Assembly: GCA_963971285.1 (NCBI GenBank)
Contig: OZ020244.1
Location: 13,206,001-13,270,000, forward strand
Length of the DNA stretch: 64,000 nucleotides
DNA from: Astropecten irregularis
Taxonomy: Eukaryota > Echinodermata > Asteroidea > Paxillosida > Astropectinidae
Reading direction: 5' to 3'
Shown here: positions 1-12,600 of the stretch, one piece after another
Position numbering within the stretch: the first letter of the stretch is position 1
Layout: the number at the start of each line of letters is the position of its first letter
Notes under the pieces: model-generated
Seen by the model: the letters and a program-made list of their open reading frames with translations, nothing else
The model's database searches: none
Told to the model about the DNA's origin: nothing
Made by a program: the position numbers and the translations under genes

Positions 1-1955
1 ATGCCCCTGGGCCTTTTCTTTTGATTCTATAAATCTTACCTTAACTCTTATTATCTGTGTATACTGCCATTATTGATTGAATAAATATGAAATCCTGTTT
101 GCCTGTACTGCTGTAGTGACATCGCAGTGAAGCTTATTGATGTTTACACGTGTTTCATATGTATACACACTGTTCTAAAAATAGCATGACTAAATCCAAG
201 ATGGCGGCCTCCAGTGTAGATGTTACAAGTGACGTGATTGGTTTGAAACTTTAATTCTGTTCTGAGAAACTTGGGCGAAAATTTATACATTTTGTAAGAG
301 TAGAAAGTTTTATTAAATTAATCTTTACATGATTCACTGACTAAATTAGACTTATATTGAATACTTTGAGAGGACAAGAAGTTTTATAATTCTTGAATAT
401 TGTCGTCTGCTGGCAAGTCAAAGTAACTCATGAATATTAATGATGTGACATCATAGGAACTTCGTAATGAATTAAAAGTTTTGTTTGTAAACATTTTGTG
501 ACTAAACTTGGGGTTTCCCCAAGAAAGTGAAGTAGCTTTTGAGATGTTTTGAGCTAATGGCATATTAATTCGGAACTGTACGTTTAAGATGAGTATATTT
601 ATTTAGAAATCTAAGGAATAAGAAGGTGACTTTTGGGCTACCGAAAGTTGAAGTCTTTTGGTGAAATTATACATTTTGACGTACGGGCGTATAAATTGCT
701 CTGCGTGAGCGCATAATTAGCGCGTATAAGGCGCGCTGCTCATTTGCTTAAATAAGAGGATTTTTGAGGTTGAGGAGCTCTTGCTTGGAAACTTGGCCAC
801 AGAAAGGGAAGATAGGAAAAATAGGTGTGCTTGTATTGCTGATCTCCCGGATCTCCCACTGATTTCCCAGTTGATCCCAAGCATCCCAGTTGATAAGACA
901 AGGTTAATAAAGCCCTATTCCCCTAATTAAAAGCTAAATAAAGCAAAGGTTGATAAATCCTAAGAAATACACTTAGGCTATTACACTTGAGGAGCTGAGA
1001 AGTTTGAGGAGCCGTGGAGCGAGGAGCTCGAGAAGCCAACGAAGGCCACGAGGAGCAATCCAATAGTAAGTGGATTGGGAGGAGCAGAAATACACTGCTA
1101 TCTAGCTATAATATAAACCACATACCAAAATAAAAGTATACAAGAAACTACTGGCAGCATAGTATGAGTCAGAGGCCTTGTGATACAAGTGTTTAAATAA
1201 GTTCAGTAGGTTGGAGCCTTTGAACTTTACATAGTTTGTTGGGTCGGAGCCTAACATTTATATATTAGCCTAATTATAGTATACAAGAAACTACTGGCAG
1301 TTGGAGTCAGAGGCCTTGTGATAAAAGTTGATTGAGAGAAACACGTTAGGTCAGAGCCTGGCGTTTATTAATCAGTGATATTATTTTTAAGAACCAGACC
1401 ATTGGAGTGGCCTTGGTAATCGAGTGGAATTCCCGAGTAATAGAGACCGCGAATTCTAAGGTATTTTGGTGAATAGCAGATTCAGGAAATTATCTCCCCG
1501 GAATGCAAAGTGCATTAACCATCCCAGTTGGTAGTAATTGCTCCCCGTATTGAAGTAAGCATTGACAGTGTTGAGCCAAGAGTTGTAATTAGGTAAATAC
1601 CCGACAGGTTGTTGTAAAATAAATGCCCACCTGTAAGTCTTGTTTATTTTGAAGTCGTGAGAGAAGCGACTGTTGTCTCAGAATTAAAATATTGATTGAA
1701 CTTGTTTGAGCAAACCTGGTGTGAGGATAAGTTTTTCCTCAGTTCTCTTAGATTCCATCCTTGATAGTTTTCTTGGTCATATATTTTGGCCGCGGACCCT
1801 CGCCTATATAATATTTGAGAGAGAGAAAGGCATTTCCGGGGAGGCGGAACCCCGGAATTGTAGGCCTAGATCGTTCCGCCTGGTGGCAGCGCTATCGTCC
1901 TTGTGAGACCTAGGGACAGAAATCGTATTTTCGCCACAATGGTGGCAGCGGTGGG
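1..1955 (+). repeat. probable 5' LTR and leader of the gypsy-type element
   Basis: Non-coding sequence before gag. It ends next to TGGTGGCAGCGGTGGGAT (about 1940-1957), a string typical of the primer-binding region just inside the 5' LTR of many gypsy elements, so the LTR should end near 1938. Inside it a block of about 50 bp beginning TATACAAGAAACTACTGGCA occurs twice (about 1136-1187 and 1278-1328). A duplicated block of this sort is common in LTR U3 regions. The left border cannot be set from one copy. Confidence 0.5.
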
Positions 1956-2066
1956 ATATTAAGAAAAACAATCACCAGCAGGACATTTAGAAGAACAATA
2001 GTAGAAGAACAATAAAAAACAGACAACTATCCACTTAACCGTTTAACGTGGAAGGACATTAATACG

Positions 2067-3410
2067 ATGAGTGTGTACGAAATAGAAGGTAACATGGAGG
2101 TCAGCAATACAAGCAACACAAACAAACTTCCTCCCCGAAGCGACAACAATACAAGCAAAACAAACACAATTCCTCCCCTGAAAGACACCGTTACCAGGAC
2201 AGGCAAAGAGCCAGTAACTGGAACAACAAGGCTGGAGTTTGAGGAGCAATTTCAGACACGCAATCACGAGGATGAGCAACATTCCCAGATGATGGAACTT
2301 GGATTTAATTATCCAGAGTTAGGAATATATGAACCACGAGGACAAAGGAGAGATGACTCAGGAAACACAAGAGGCAGAAACATGAACCTCGCAGGAGGCG
2401 AATCTTGGTTTGGAAGGGATAATGCACAAGACGGACCAGGCCGACGAGGAATGCCTGGAAGGGAATGGGAAATCAATCCAGACGACCAGGAATATCATGG
2501 GCATATCCGACAAAGATATCCAGGAGAAAATCCAAGACCCCAAGGACGTACGCATGTCAGCCGAAAAGAAGTAACACCCGAGAAATTTGATGGCCGAGTT
2601 GGATAGAGAGATTATTTAAGACATTTTGAAGCTTGTAAAATAGTTAACAATTGGTCAGAAAGGGAAGCAGCTTTCCATCTGGCCACACGTTAACAAGGAC
2701 CAGCCTTAAAAGTGCTGGGAAATATGGCTGTTACTGGCCACATGTCATTTACAGAACTGACAAAGAGGTTAGCCCAGAGATTCGGACCGGGAAAACACCC
2801 TGAGAACTACTTACTAGAACTCAGGATGCAAAAGAGGAAACCAAACGAAACCATCCAAGAACTTGGGCAAGAAATACGGGACTTGACAGCGATGGCATAC
2901 CCAGAGCTACCACAGGAAGCCAGAGAGAGATTGGCAAAAGGACATTTTCTGGATGCCATATATGACTCTGAGATCAGGGCAGGATTATTTCGCATGCGCC
3001 CGGAAACACTTGAGGATGCAACTCGGTCAGCACTGGAAACCGAATGTTTCCTTAAAGCAGAATACAGCAGGGATCGGATAAAGCCTACTGGTAACCGATA
3101 TACAAGGAATATCACTGGATCAAGTGGAAGTTCGGAAGATGCGACAGTGTTGGCAAAAGAACTTTCTGAAATGAGAAAATCATTAGCAGAATTAAAGAAT
3201 ACCGTAAACGAAATACAAAGGAAACCCATGACCCATGGGCAGGAATTGCAAACAAGATCACCTGTTTTGTCTAAAGACATGGCTACGGTGATTTGCTACT
3301 CATGTGGGGGATGTGGACATTTTGCTCGACAATGCCCACAACAAGGACCAAGAGTAAAACAAGGGATGCCGTTAAACGGCCATCGGTCAGCTCAGAGGGT
3401 CGAGGGATGA
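2067..3410 (+). other. gag region of the gypsy-type fossil
   Basis: Codes for a hydrophilic, charged N-terminal part, then a helical retrotransposon-gag-like part with the signature ALETECFLKAEY, and a CCHC zinc knuckle (CYSCGGCGHFARQCP) near the end. In this family gag forms the particle and the knuckle binds element RNA. The region is broken. The pol frame overlaps its end, as is usual where gypsy elements use read-through or frameshifting. Confidence 0.8.
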
Positions 3411-3489
3411 CCGAAGAATCACAAGGACCCAACAAACAAGAATTGACTGAAATAAGCTATGATTTCAATGAGACATTCAATAGACAGAG

Positions 3490-3850
3490 TAAAGAAACAA
3501 TGCAAGCAGGAATATTTGTGATGGGGACAATTGGTGACAAACGTGTTAAGTTCCTTGTTGACACCGGATCAACACACACTGTGATCTCAAAGTCAACTTA
3601 CTTTACCTTGGAAAGGGGTAAAATACCAAAACTAACACCGATAAGGACTGGCATCAAACAAGCCGAGGGAAAACCCATAGAAGTGTTGGGAAGTGGAACA
3701 ATTGACCTACAGATAGGAGAAACAACCATAGGGTTAGAAATAATTGTAGCAGATGTGTGCAATGATGGTATTTTGGGAATAGATTTCTTATTGGAGACAG
3801 GGGGAAGCCTGGACCTTGAGAAGTTACATTTGAGAATTAAAGGAGAAAAG
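3490..3850 (+). other. aspartic protease domain of the gypsy-type fossil
   Basis: The motif FLVDTGSTHTVIS is the catalytic Asp-Thr-Gly loop of a retropepsin. The later ILGIDFL string matches the second conserved block of the family. The domain lies between gag and reverse transcriptase, as expected for Ty3/gypsy. Confidence 0.85.
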
Positions 3851-4389
3851 ATTCAGTGTCTAGGCACAGTAGACGACCTCCAACAATTGCGGGTTGTATT
3901 AAAAGAAACTATAACAATTCCAGCCGGGGAAGAAGTGGTTGTAGAAGCAGCGTTTAAAAGACCTGTGAGCCACCAAAAATATGGATTGATAGAAGGGCTT
4001 CCACTCAGTAAATTAAATGACAGAGGAATATTAGTTGCACGAACCTTTAATAGTAGATGCCGAGTCAGAGAAATTACCGATGCGCCTCATGAACATAGGG
4101 ATGCATGATGCGACGGTGCAGGAAAATACTGTTGTTGGATTGTTTTCAACGGTGGATGAGAAATCTATCACTTCACCAGTAACAGAGGACACTTGTGACA
4201 GTATCATCAAAGTGATGAATACTGATAAAAAGGAAATCCCAGAACATCTACAAGACTTATGGAGAGACAGCATCCAAGGTTTAAATGACTCGGAGCAAGC
4301 AGCCGTAGCCGAGTTGCTCATAAAATATCAAGATGTTTTCTCCAAAAGGGACTTCGACATAGGAAGGACAAAATTGGTGAAACACGGAA

Positions 4390-5070
4390 TTAATACAGGA
4401 GCATCAGCACCAATTAAACAACGACCAAGGAGAGCGCCAGGAGTAAACAGAGATAAAATCAACAAGCAAATAAAGGAACTGCTTGAGAAAAGGTTGATTG
4501 AACCATCATCAAGCCCATGGGCTTCACCAGTGGTTCTAGTGTCAAAGAAGGATGGGACAAAGCGATTTTGTATCGACTATCGGAAGCTAAACGATGTAAC
4601 CAGGAAGGATTCTTATCCAGTACCAAATATAGAGGACTCTCTAAATGCATTGGCAGGAGCTAAATGGTTTTCGAGCTTAGATTTAGCCTCGGGATATTGG
4701 CAGGTAGAATCAGACAGAGATGCTAAAGATAAGTCAGCCTTTGTAGTACCAGACGGATTATATTCATGGAATGTTATGCCATTCGGACTCTGCAATGCAC
4801 CTGCTACATTTGAGCGTTTAATGGAACGAGTAATGACCGGGTTGCAGTGGGAAATTCTCTTGCTGTACATTGATGACATACTATGTTTTGGACGGACTAT
4901 AGACTAGGCATCGTCCTACAAAGATTGAGAGAAGCGAACTTAAAATTGAAACCGAAGAAGTGTCACCTCCTCAAACGAAGCGTAAAATATCTGGGACATG
5001 TTGTTTCGACTGACGGAGTGAACACAGACCCAGAGAAAATTGAAACTGTGAAGAATTGAGAAAGACCCAC
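4390..5070 (+). other. reverse transcriptase domain of the gypsy-type fossil
   Basis: Recognisable RT blocks in order: RLIEPSSSPWASPVVLVSKKD, FCIDYRKLND, FSSLDLASGYWQV, MPFGLCNAPATFERLME and the catalytic YIDDIL. All are typical of Ty3/gypsy RT. The RT thumb and connection lie towards the right end. The domain is part of a broken pol. Confidence 0.9.
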
Positions 5071-5249
5071 AACCGTGACCGAAGTACGAAGTTTCTTAGG
5101 GTTAGCCTCGTACTATCGTCGCTTCATTAAGGGATTTGCTTATATAGCACGTCCGCTTCACCAAGTGACAGAGAAGAACAAAACATTTGTGTGGACAGAA
5201 GAGTGTGACCGGACTTTCACTGAACTGAAGGAGAAACTCATTACAGCAC

Positions 5250-7190
5250 CAATCTTGCCGTATCCGTTGCCGGGAAGCAATTTCATACTTGACACAGATG
5301 CGAGTGGATATGCACTTGGGGTCGTGCTTTCGCAGGTTCAGGAGGGAATGGAGAAAGTGATCGCATATGCCAGTAGAGGTTTGAGTAAACCTGAGAAGAA
5401 TTACTGTGTTACAAGAAGAGAACTACTAGCAGTTGTGTTTGCGGTTAAACACTTCAAACCATACATCTACGGCAGAACCATAACACTGAGGACGGACCAT
5501 GGAGCATTGAGATGGTTGACAAATTTCAAAGACCCAGAAGGACAATTAGCTCGGTGGCTCGAAACAATAAGTCAATATGACATAAAGCTAATTCACAGAC
5601 CAGGAAGACAGCATGGAAACGCAGACGGGCTCTCAAGAAAATGTCATCAATGTGGACGAGAGGAGCCGGAAATTCAGCCGGAATCTCAAAGTAGTCAGGA
5701 GGAAGCACAATCTCCCACACCAACTTCAGGAATGGACCAGCCAAATGTCACTGCAGGAAAACTTGACCCTGAAATAGATAAAGAGGAAAAATATGAATTA
5801 GAATCAAAACAGGTAGAGGAGGCGGTGAGGATGGACAAACAAATATGTGGTCAAACAAGAGTCATCACCCTTGACCCAGAGATAAATAAAGAGGAAATTC
5901 ACCAAGCTCAGATTGCTGACCCGATATTGGGGAAGTTACTGAATATGCTAGTGCATGAGGTGACTCGTCCAGAATGGAAAAAGATATCAGGACAATCGCC
6001 AGAATTCAAAACATACTGGTCTCAATGGGACCAACTGTGTGTGAGAGGAGACATACTATGCAGGAAGTGGGAAACAGATAATGGTAAACAAACAAACTAC
6101 AAAGTCATTCTCCCAAAAGCGTTTCGACAACGAGTGTTGGATGAACTCCATGGATCAAGGACTTCGGGACATCTTGGGATAATGAAAACCAAAGAGAAAG
6201 TACAGGAGAGATACTACTGGGTTAGAATGAGTCAGGACATACAGGCTCATGTTCAAAATTGCTGCATGTGTACCCGACGAAAATCGCCACGAGAGAAAAG
6301 GTCTCCCCTACAACAATACCCAGTTGGAGCACCTATGGAAAGGATGGCCATGGATGTACTAGGACCATTGCCAACTACAGGTAGAGGGAATAACTGTATT
6401 TTAGTCGTTGGAGACTATTTCACGAAATGGGTAGAGGCTTACCAATTACCGAACCAAACCGCAAAACTAATTGCCAAGACCATAGTGGAAGAGTTCATTT
6501 GTCGTTTTGGAGTTCCTAGGGAATTACATAGTGATCAGGGACGAAATTTTTAATCTAACCTGGTAGCTGAAGTATGTAGGTTACTGGGGATCCAGAAAAC
6601 CCGCACTACTCCCTATAATCCTAAGTCTGATGGATTTGTGGGGAGGTTTAATAGGACTCTTATGAATATGGTAGCTACTCTAGTGGATCCATTAAGGAAC
6701 CAAAAGGACTGGGATGAGCAGATACCTTATGCAATGTTAGCTTACACGAGTGCAGTACAGGAATCTATACGAGACACCCCCAACATGATGATGTTAGGGC
6801 GAAATGTAGAACTACCAATAGATGTAACGATTGAGAAACCTATCACAGAGATATCTATAGACAGTTATAATTATGCTAAAGACTTAAGAAGACGTCTAAC
6901 TGAGGCACATGAAAGGGCAAGGAAATGCCTTATGGGTGCTGCTGAACATCAAATAAGGAATTATAATAGGAGGGCAAAGGAATGTAAAATCAGTGAAGGG
7001 TTGTATGTATGGCTACATAACCCAGTGACAAAGAAGGGTCGAAGCCCAAAATTAAGCTTACCTTGGGAAGGACCATTCCAAGTTGTGAAGAAAATCACGG
7101 ATGTGGTGTTCCGGATAAGGAAAGGAAAACAGGGGAACTTTGTTGTAGTACACGCTGATAGGTTGAAGCCCTATTCAGGACCAGCTGTCA
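5250..7190 (+). other. RNase H and integrase region of the gypsy-type fossil
   Basis: RNase H is shown by ILDTDASGYALGVVLSQ and by LRTDHGALRWL. The integrase follows with an HHCC zinc-binding part (about 6130-6290, spaced Cys in NCCMCTRRK), a catalytic core (MAMDVLGPLP, GDYFTKWVEAY, HSDQGRNF) and a C-terminal barrel-like part (about 6990-7190, WEGPFQVVKKI, VVHADRLKPY). Domain order and motifs are standard Ty3/gypsy. The coding sequence is broken. Confidence 0.88.
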
Positions 7191-7359
7191 AAGAGAAAAC
7201 TAAGGAAAAACAGGTGTCAATCACTCACAGGAGAGACAATCCAGTGAGACAAAGGAGACCACCAGCTAGATATAGCAGTATATAAATAGACTTAATAGAG
7301 ATCAACCTGTATCCAAAATAACTTATAATTTATTTACTGTATTGATACTTTTCAGAATC

Positions 7360-8350
7360 ACAATGGACAAGAGGCTACAGGATCTACAGGAAATTATCGG
7401 GGAAAGGAGGATCTTTGAATGCGACGAGTGCGGCTTGTGTTTTGGAAAAAGATTTAACTTTGAAAGACATCGATCGACCCATTTTCAATATCGGGAGAAG
7501 TATCAATGTAAAAGATGCCCCGCCAACTACGGCCGTAGGTATAATTTGAAGCGCCAATATGATGCAGTGCATCCCAGGCACGGCCAGGAGACGCACAATG
7601 TGAACCCTGTAATTGAACAGATACAGCCAGGAGAGAAGAGGAGGAGGACCTACCCCAGAGCGGAGCGATCCAAGAGCGAGGAGAAGCAAACGGAGAACCA
7701 GAGGAGGAATGAGAATGAAGAGAAGAAGCAAAAGGAGAACCAGAGGAGGAAGGAGAATAAAGAGAAGAAGCAGGAGGATAACAGCAGCAGGAAGGAGGAT
7801 GAAGAGAAGCAAGGGGAGAACCAGACATGCCAGAAGGAAGGAGATGACCAGAGTAAAGAGGAGGAAAGAGAAGAGATTGAAGCGGCAGAAGCGGCCATGT
7901 CTTTGATGGCGTCAGATGTAGAGTGGGAGATAGAAAAGGAAGAACAGAAGCAGAGGAGATCCGGAGGAAAGCCTCAGGTGGCAAAGATGAAGGAGAAAAT
8001 CCTAGGAGGAGACGGCGCGATCGACGACAGCAGCAGCGAGTCAGAAAGTAGTTAGTCGGAAAGTAGCGAGTCGGAGAGTGGAAGCGATGAGGAAAGCGAA
8101 GACGGCAGCAGTAAAGAAGAGGAAATCGATGGAGGCAAGCAGGAAGGGGAGAGAGAAGAAGATGAAGAGGGAGTGAAACCAGCAAAACAGAAGTGTGAAT
8201 GGAAACGAATCAACATAGAAGGCCTGATGAAGGGAAATCTTGTAGCGGTGACAGAAATCCACACTACCAAGTATTATGACAGGGAGGGGAAGAAGACGAA
8301 AGTAGAAGTAACAAAGAGGGAGTATAGGTTGAGAAATGGGGAGGAATGAA
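7360..8350 (+). other. extra C2H2 zinc-finger/charged-coil reading frame downstream of integrase (fossil)
   Basis: A reading frame after the integrase that is not part of the standard gypsy set. It begins with MDKRLQDLQEIIGERR, followed by one clear C2H2-type finger (FECDECGLCFGKRFNFERH) and a second Cys2 unit (YQCKRCPANYGRRYN). A long Glu/Lys/Arg-rich low-complexity stretch, a serine/acidic run and a more ordered C-terminal tail (KCEWKRINIEGLMKGNLVA) come next. It is on the strand of pol and starts within about 80 bp of its end. Element-encoded accessory protein or captured host sequence are both possible. The frame is broken. Open frames on the opposite strand here are shadows of the purine-rich repeat. 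Confidence 0.6.
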
Positions 8351-8399
8351 GCAAATCTAGTAACTAAGAAGAAATAGAAAGGAAAATGAAATAAATCAC

Positions 8400-9655
8400 T
8401 TGTGTATATAAGGGGCTAATTCTTGTGTTATTTGCCAAATTGCAGTAATTTGAATGTACAATAAAATCCTGATAGAGCCTAACTCATTTAACACAGTATT
8501 CAGTAATATGTTTTCCTCATAAGTTAGTTTTAAAGTGTATTTAGATGTTTAAATTAAGCATTTAATGTAAACGAGTTGAAACGAGTTATGAAAATGATTG
8601 TTGAATGAATTATTATAAGTCATTATATTAGAGCATATTAACTCTGGGACTGGCTAATTAGAAGAGAGCTCCCTGATGAAGACAAAGTGAAAATGGAATA
8701 TACATTTATTTATTTTTTTTAGTGATGATTCTTGTGAGTACGATAAAAGAATGTAACCAAAAATTCAGAAAACTTAGCCATGCAATGGTAATTTATCATT
8801 ATTCCAACCCAGTCTTTTTCATTTTGGTCGACTGAACTTGTAAGGGAAGACCAACACCCATACAGTTATGTCAGATTGAAAGTTTTGTTTAACGTGTACT
8901 ATGTGAAATTTATTGAAGGGTTACATCCCCAGTAACATCCAAATTGCCATCCACCTCAACGCCTGCTGTGTTTACTTATGGACAAACCTTATCCACTAAT
9001 ACCAGGTATTACAGTGAGAAAGATATAAAAGTTCATTTAACTTTTACAAATTTTTAAAAACGATTTGCTGTTGTCATTTATTGATGGTTCAAAAGGTGAT
9101 TACAATAACTTATATCAAATTTCCTAGCGTTACAATTGTACAATATGTGGAAAAGTAACACAAAATTAGATTTCATATTTATCCATTTCTGTTCATAGCC
9201 AGTTTGGGTGTCACCAGTGTACGGCGAACATCGATCAGATGATGAAGAAATGTTATCTTCATCAAGCGGGTAAAGAGTTTGTTTTGTGTAAATTGGAGTA
9301 GGACCGAACATTAAAAGACATAATTTTTTTAAAGACCTGGACGGAATTTTGAAAAATAAAATTACTCTACACTGCAGAATCGCTCTTTTAACAGGGTTGT
9401 AAAATAATACTCAAAGACATTGAGCAACATTATCAACATTTATGGTGCTGTCTGAATGCTTTACGGATATCTTCAGTTAAATGATTGTTGAAAATATTTT
9501 CTGTGAAATGTTACTTTGTTGTGCTGCTTTGATTTGTTTCAAAGCAAACATTAAAGTAAGGAATACATAATAGTGATTGTTTGTTGGATTTTGAAGCAAT
9601 TTACTGATGAACTTATGCTTAATTTGTTTGTTGTATTTCTCTCGTCCCTCTGCAG
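8400..9655. other. AT-rich non-coding stretch
   Basis: I see no coding exon, tRNA or clear repeat here. An AATAAA-type signal at about 8461 could serve the preceding element. The stretch should contain the missing downstream end of that element and any 5' non-coding exon of the next gene, but no border is visible. Confidence 0.5.
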
Positions 9656-12600
9656 GTCTGTCATGTCGGGAATTATCCCATTGCGGTTGACAATGGCATC
9701 AGGCACAAGGTTTGTCTTAAAAATTGCTCTATTTCTCTGTTAACTTCTCATTTTGTATTCGATGTCTCATAAACAAATAATAAATTAGATTCTTTTTATT
9801 GACCATCTTTATAATATGATGTCAATTTCAGCTCCAGAGATGGTTCTGTTGCTGTGGAAGATCAACCTGGCTGTTCTACAAATCCTCCGTAAGTTGTTAA
9901 CAATTGATTATTTGAATGACACATATACATGGATGGTAATAAAGGATGATTTATAAATCTGAAAGCATTTTTTATAAGAGTATCATTTCTCTTTTATGTT
10001 ATGTAACAAAGAAATAGTAACAATATTGTTAAGATTGTCATTTGCAGCCACTTAAACTTACCTGAAGAAAACACTTTTCCGACGGACACAGAATTTGAGT
10101 ATGAGTCTATTCTTTGTTTCTTATTTACAATTCGCAATTAGCCCTTTCATTATATTTTGATTTGTAATTCATGACATTTGCATGTGTTCAGAAGGCTTTA
10201 CTATTTAAAGTTAAACAAATGTACTGCAGACTTTTTTGAAATTTTCCCACAACAAAGACGGTGATACTGTCATCATTGATACATTTCTATTTGTTATGCA
10301 CGTACAACTAGAGGGAGGACATAGCATACACACACAGTGAAACCATCAACCTGCTGAATGAAAAGCAGCAGTGAATAAGTAGGTTTTTAGAGCATCTTTG
10401 AAGTCAAGAACAGAGGACATGTTGTGGATTGTAAGAAGCAAAGTATCTTCAAGTTGTTGTGTAGGGTGCATTGTTGGTTCAGCATATTTGTTGAAGGCAA
10501 TTTCGATATTTATTAAGTGGTGTCTTGTACATTTAAGAGAGTGTTAATTCAAGTATTTTTTTTCATTCTTGAATTAACAGAAAAAACCGGATCGGCTTGC
10601 GGTATGTAACCACCTCCGAAGAAGTACATAACCTAACCGATGATCAATCACAGGATGACGAAGGAGACAGTTCCTTTTCAAGGTCTGGTCTCCACAGACA
10701 ATTGCACAGCCCCAAAGGAGCCGAAGAAACCATGTTTTTCATCATTAGTGAGACAAGATTAAAGGACCTGGCAATGGAAGCACGACCCTCCTGTATCACC
10801 TGCCACCAGCCTGTTCAGGTTGATGTCATGCCATCCGGCACATCAGCCCATGTGTCCTGGGTAAGTAAATTTAAAAACATGTACATGTATATTGAATGCT
10901 AATAGTTTTAAATGCACATGAAATATAAAAATGATTTTGATGTATCATTTCCTTTCCAGGTTTCATTTGTGACAATAAACAACACATGTGTATCTTGCAC
11001 ACTAACATGTAAACCAAAAAAAGAAAATACCGCTTATTTCTAAAATCTAGTATTGTTTTATATAAGAGGGACATAAAAGCTATTTCTGCTGCCAGGAGAC
11101 ACTTCACCGAACCCACCTTGGTGACCTTCAGCTGGCATCAGCTTTAATTCTCTCCGGGAACAACTACACTAAAATTCGCCTTATGTTTAATTTCATGAAC
11201 ATAAGGATGATCCACAAAAATACCTTCAATGCCTGCCAACAAAAAAGGATATGTCCCGTGAGTGAGGAGAAAGCCTCTGACATGTTCGAAGATGCAAGGA
11301 GGAAGCATGTGAACAAAGGACTTGTTATCCTAGGTGAGTTCCTCTTGATGTTTCTGTTTAAAAAAAGTATGTTTTGAGTACTTCAAGTATGGTTAGTTTG
11401 TTTTCCATTGATAAATACCATTTGCATTTTGAAGTCTTGCATATTTTCCCAAGATGGAGTGACAGCAACTCCCACCACAGTCTTTCCAAACAATGTGATG
11501 ACCCCCTTCAATATATAATTTACAATTTCCAAATGTACATCACAGGATCCCTGTTTGTTGATTATAAGAAGTTGCACCATTTGTAGTGTAAAAATTTTCC
11601 ATATGTAAGTATTGTGAATGTTGTGTTACTTTGTGATGTAAGTGTTTTTACACTGCAATGTTTGTAAATCAGATCAACAGTTTTGTTGGTCATGTCAACA
11701 AAAGGACTTTATAATTGTTGAAAGGAAACTTACAGGTACGTTATACATTGTTTTATCACTGCCTTTCTCTGCATTTTCTTTTACAGGTGATGGGCACAAT
11801 GATAGTCCTGGACATTGTGCCCAGTACCTTTAACATACACCTTCATGGAGAACGAGTCCAAGGACATCCTCCATGCTGAATTTATGGACAAGAGAGATGC
11901 GGGGCTCGTGAGTGGGAGGATGGAGCCGAAGGCACTCGAAAAAGGCTTGACATTTCTTAAGGACCACAGCGTCAATGTCACTGAGATGGTTACCGATGCA
12001 CACACGACCATCACTTGTAGAATGAGTGAGTATTGTCATTCATATTTTAAATTTACATTAAGTAGTGAGCTTATGGACGTGTAGTCCGAAATAGTGCAAA
12101 TGTTTTGAGTAATAAATTGGTTACCATATTGTACTCACAAATGTGTCATACTCATATATTTTTCAATTGTATTAAAAATGTATTGCATAGGTGAGAAGCA
12201 CAAGGACATTAAACATTCATACGATGTGTGGCATGGTGCCAAGAACCTTGGCAAAAAACTTACGAAGGTATGTTGTTTTACAATGTTTGTTTGGGCATTT
12301 TTTTTTTTTATTTTTTACAAATTTAGGACAAGGGATTTATGTTCGTTTTGTTATACATCTGGTTGGGTACATACAAAATGTCATGCAGGAATTTATTGTA
12401 CAGTGTATCTTGGTTTCTAAAGTTAAATTCCTGACATTGCAAAAGGGACCAAACGTGATTCCCTCGTGCTCAAACATCACGTCAGTTTGCTTTCCACGAC
12501 ACATACATTGAGCAGATGTAAGGAGCATGTGAATACAAATATCTCCTATCAATATCAAGAAAGAATAAAAAGTTATCCGTACTGTTTGGTGTAATGAAGG

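Larger units (their letters stand above)
1..8400 (+). mobile_element. Ty3/gypsy-type LTR retrotransposon, broken fossil copy
   Basis: Old copy of a Ty3/gypsy-type LTR element. In order it shows a long leader or 5' LTR, a primer-binding-like site, gag with a zinc knuckle, protease, reverse transcriptase, RNase H, integrase, and an additional zinc-finger reading frame. The order protease-RT-RNase H-integrase is that of Ty3/gypsy, not Ty1/copia. The element is broken, with about five or six breaks across the coding part. I found no second copy of the putative LTR downstream of the coding part, so the 3' LTR is absent, diverged or lies elsewhere. Neither outer border is defined, and the age cannot be read from an LTR pair. 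The still readable domains suggest a moderately young insertion. Confidence 0.85.

Noticed and set aside
7384-8270. Several leucine- and serine-rich minus-strand frames opposite the zinc-finger reading frame.
   Set aside because: They are shadows of the purine-rich Glu/Lys stretch on the plus strand.
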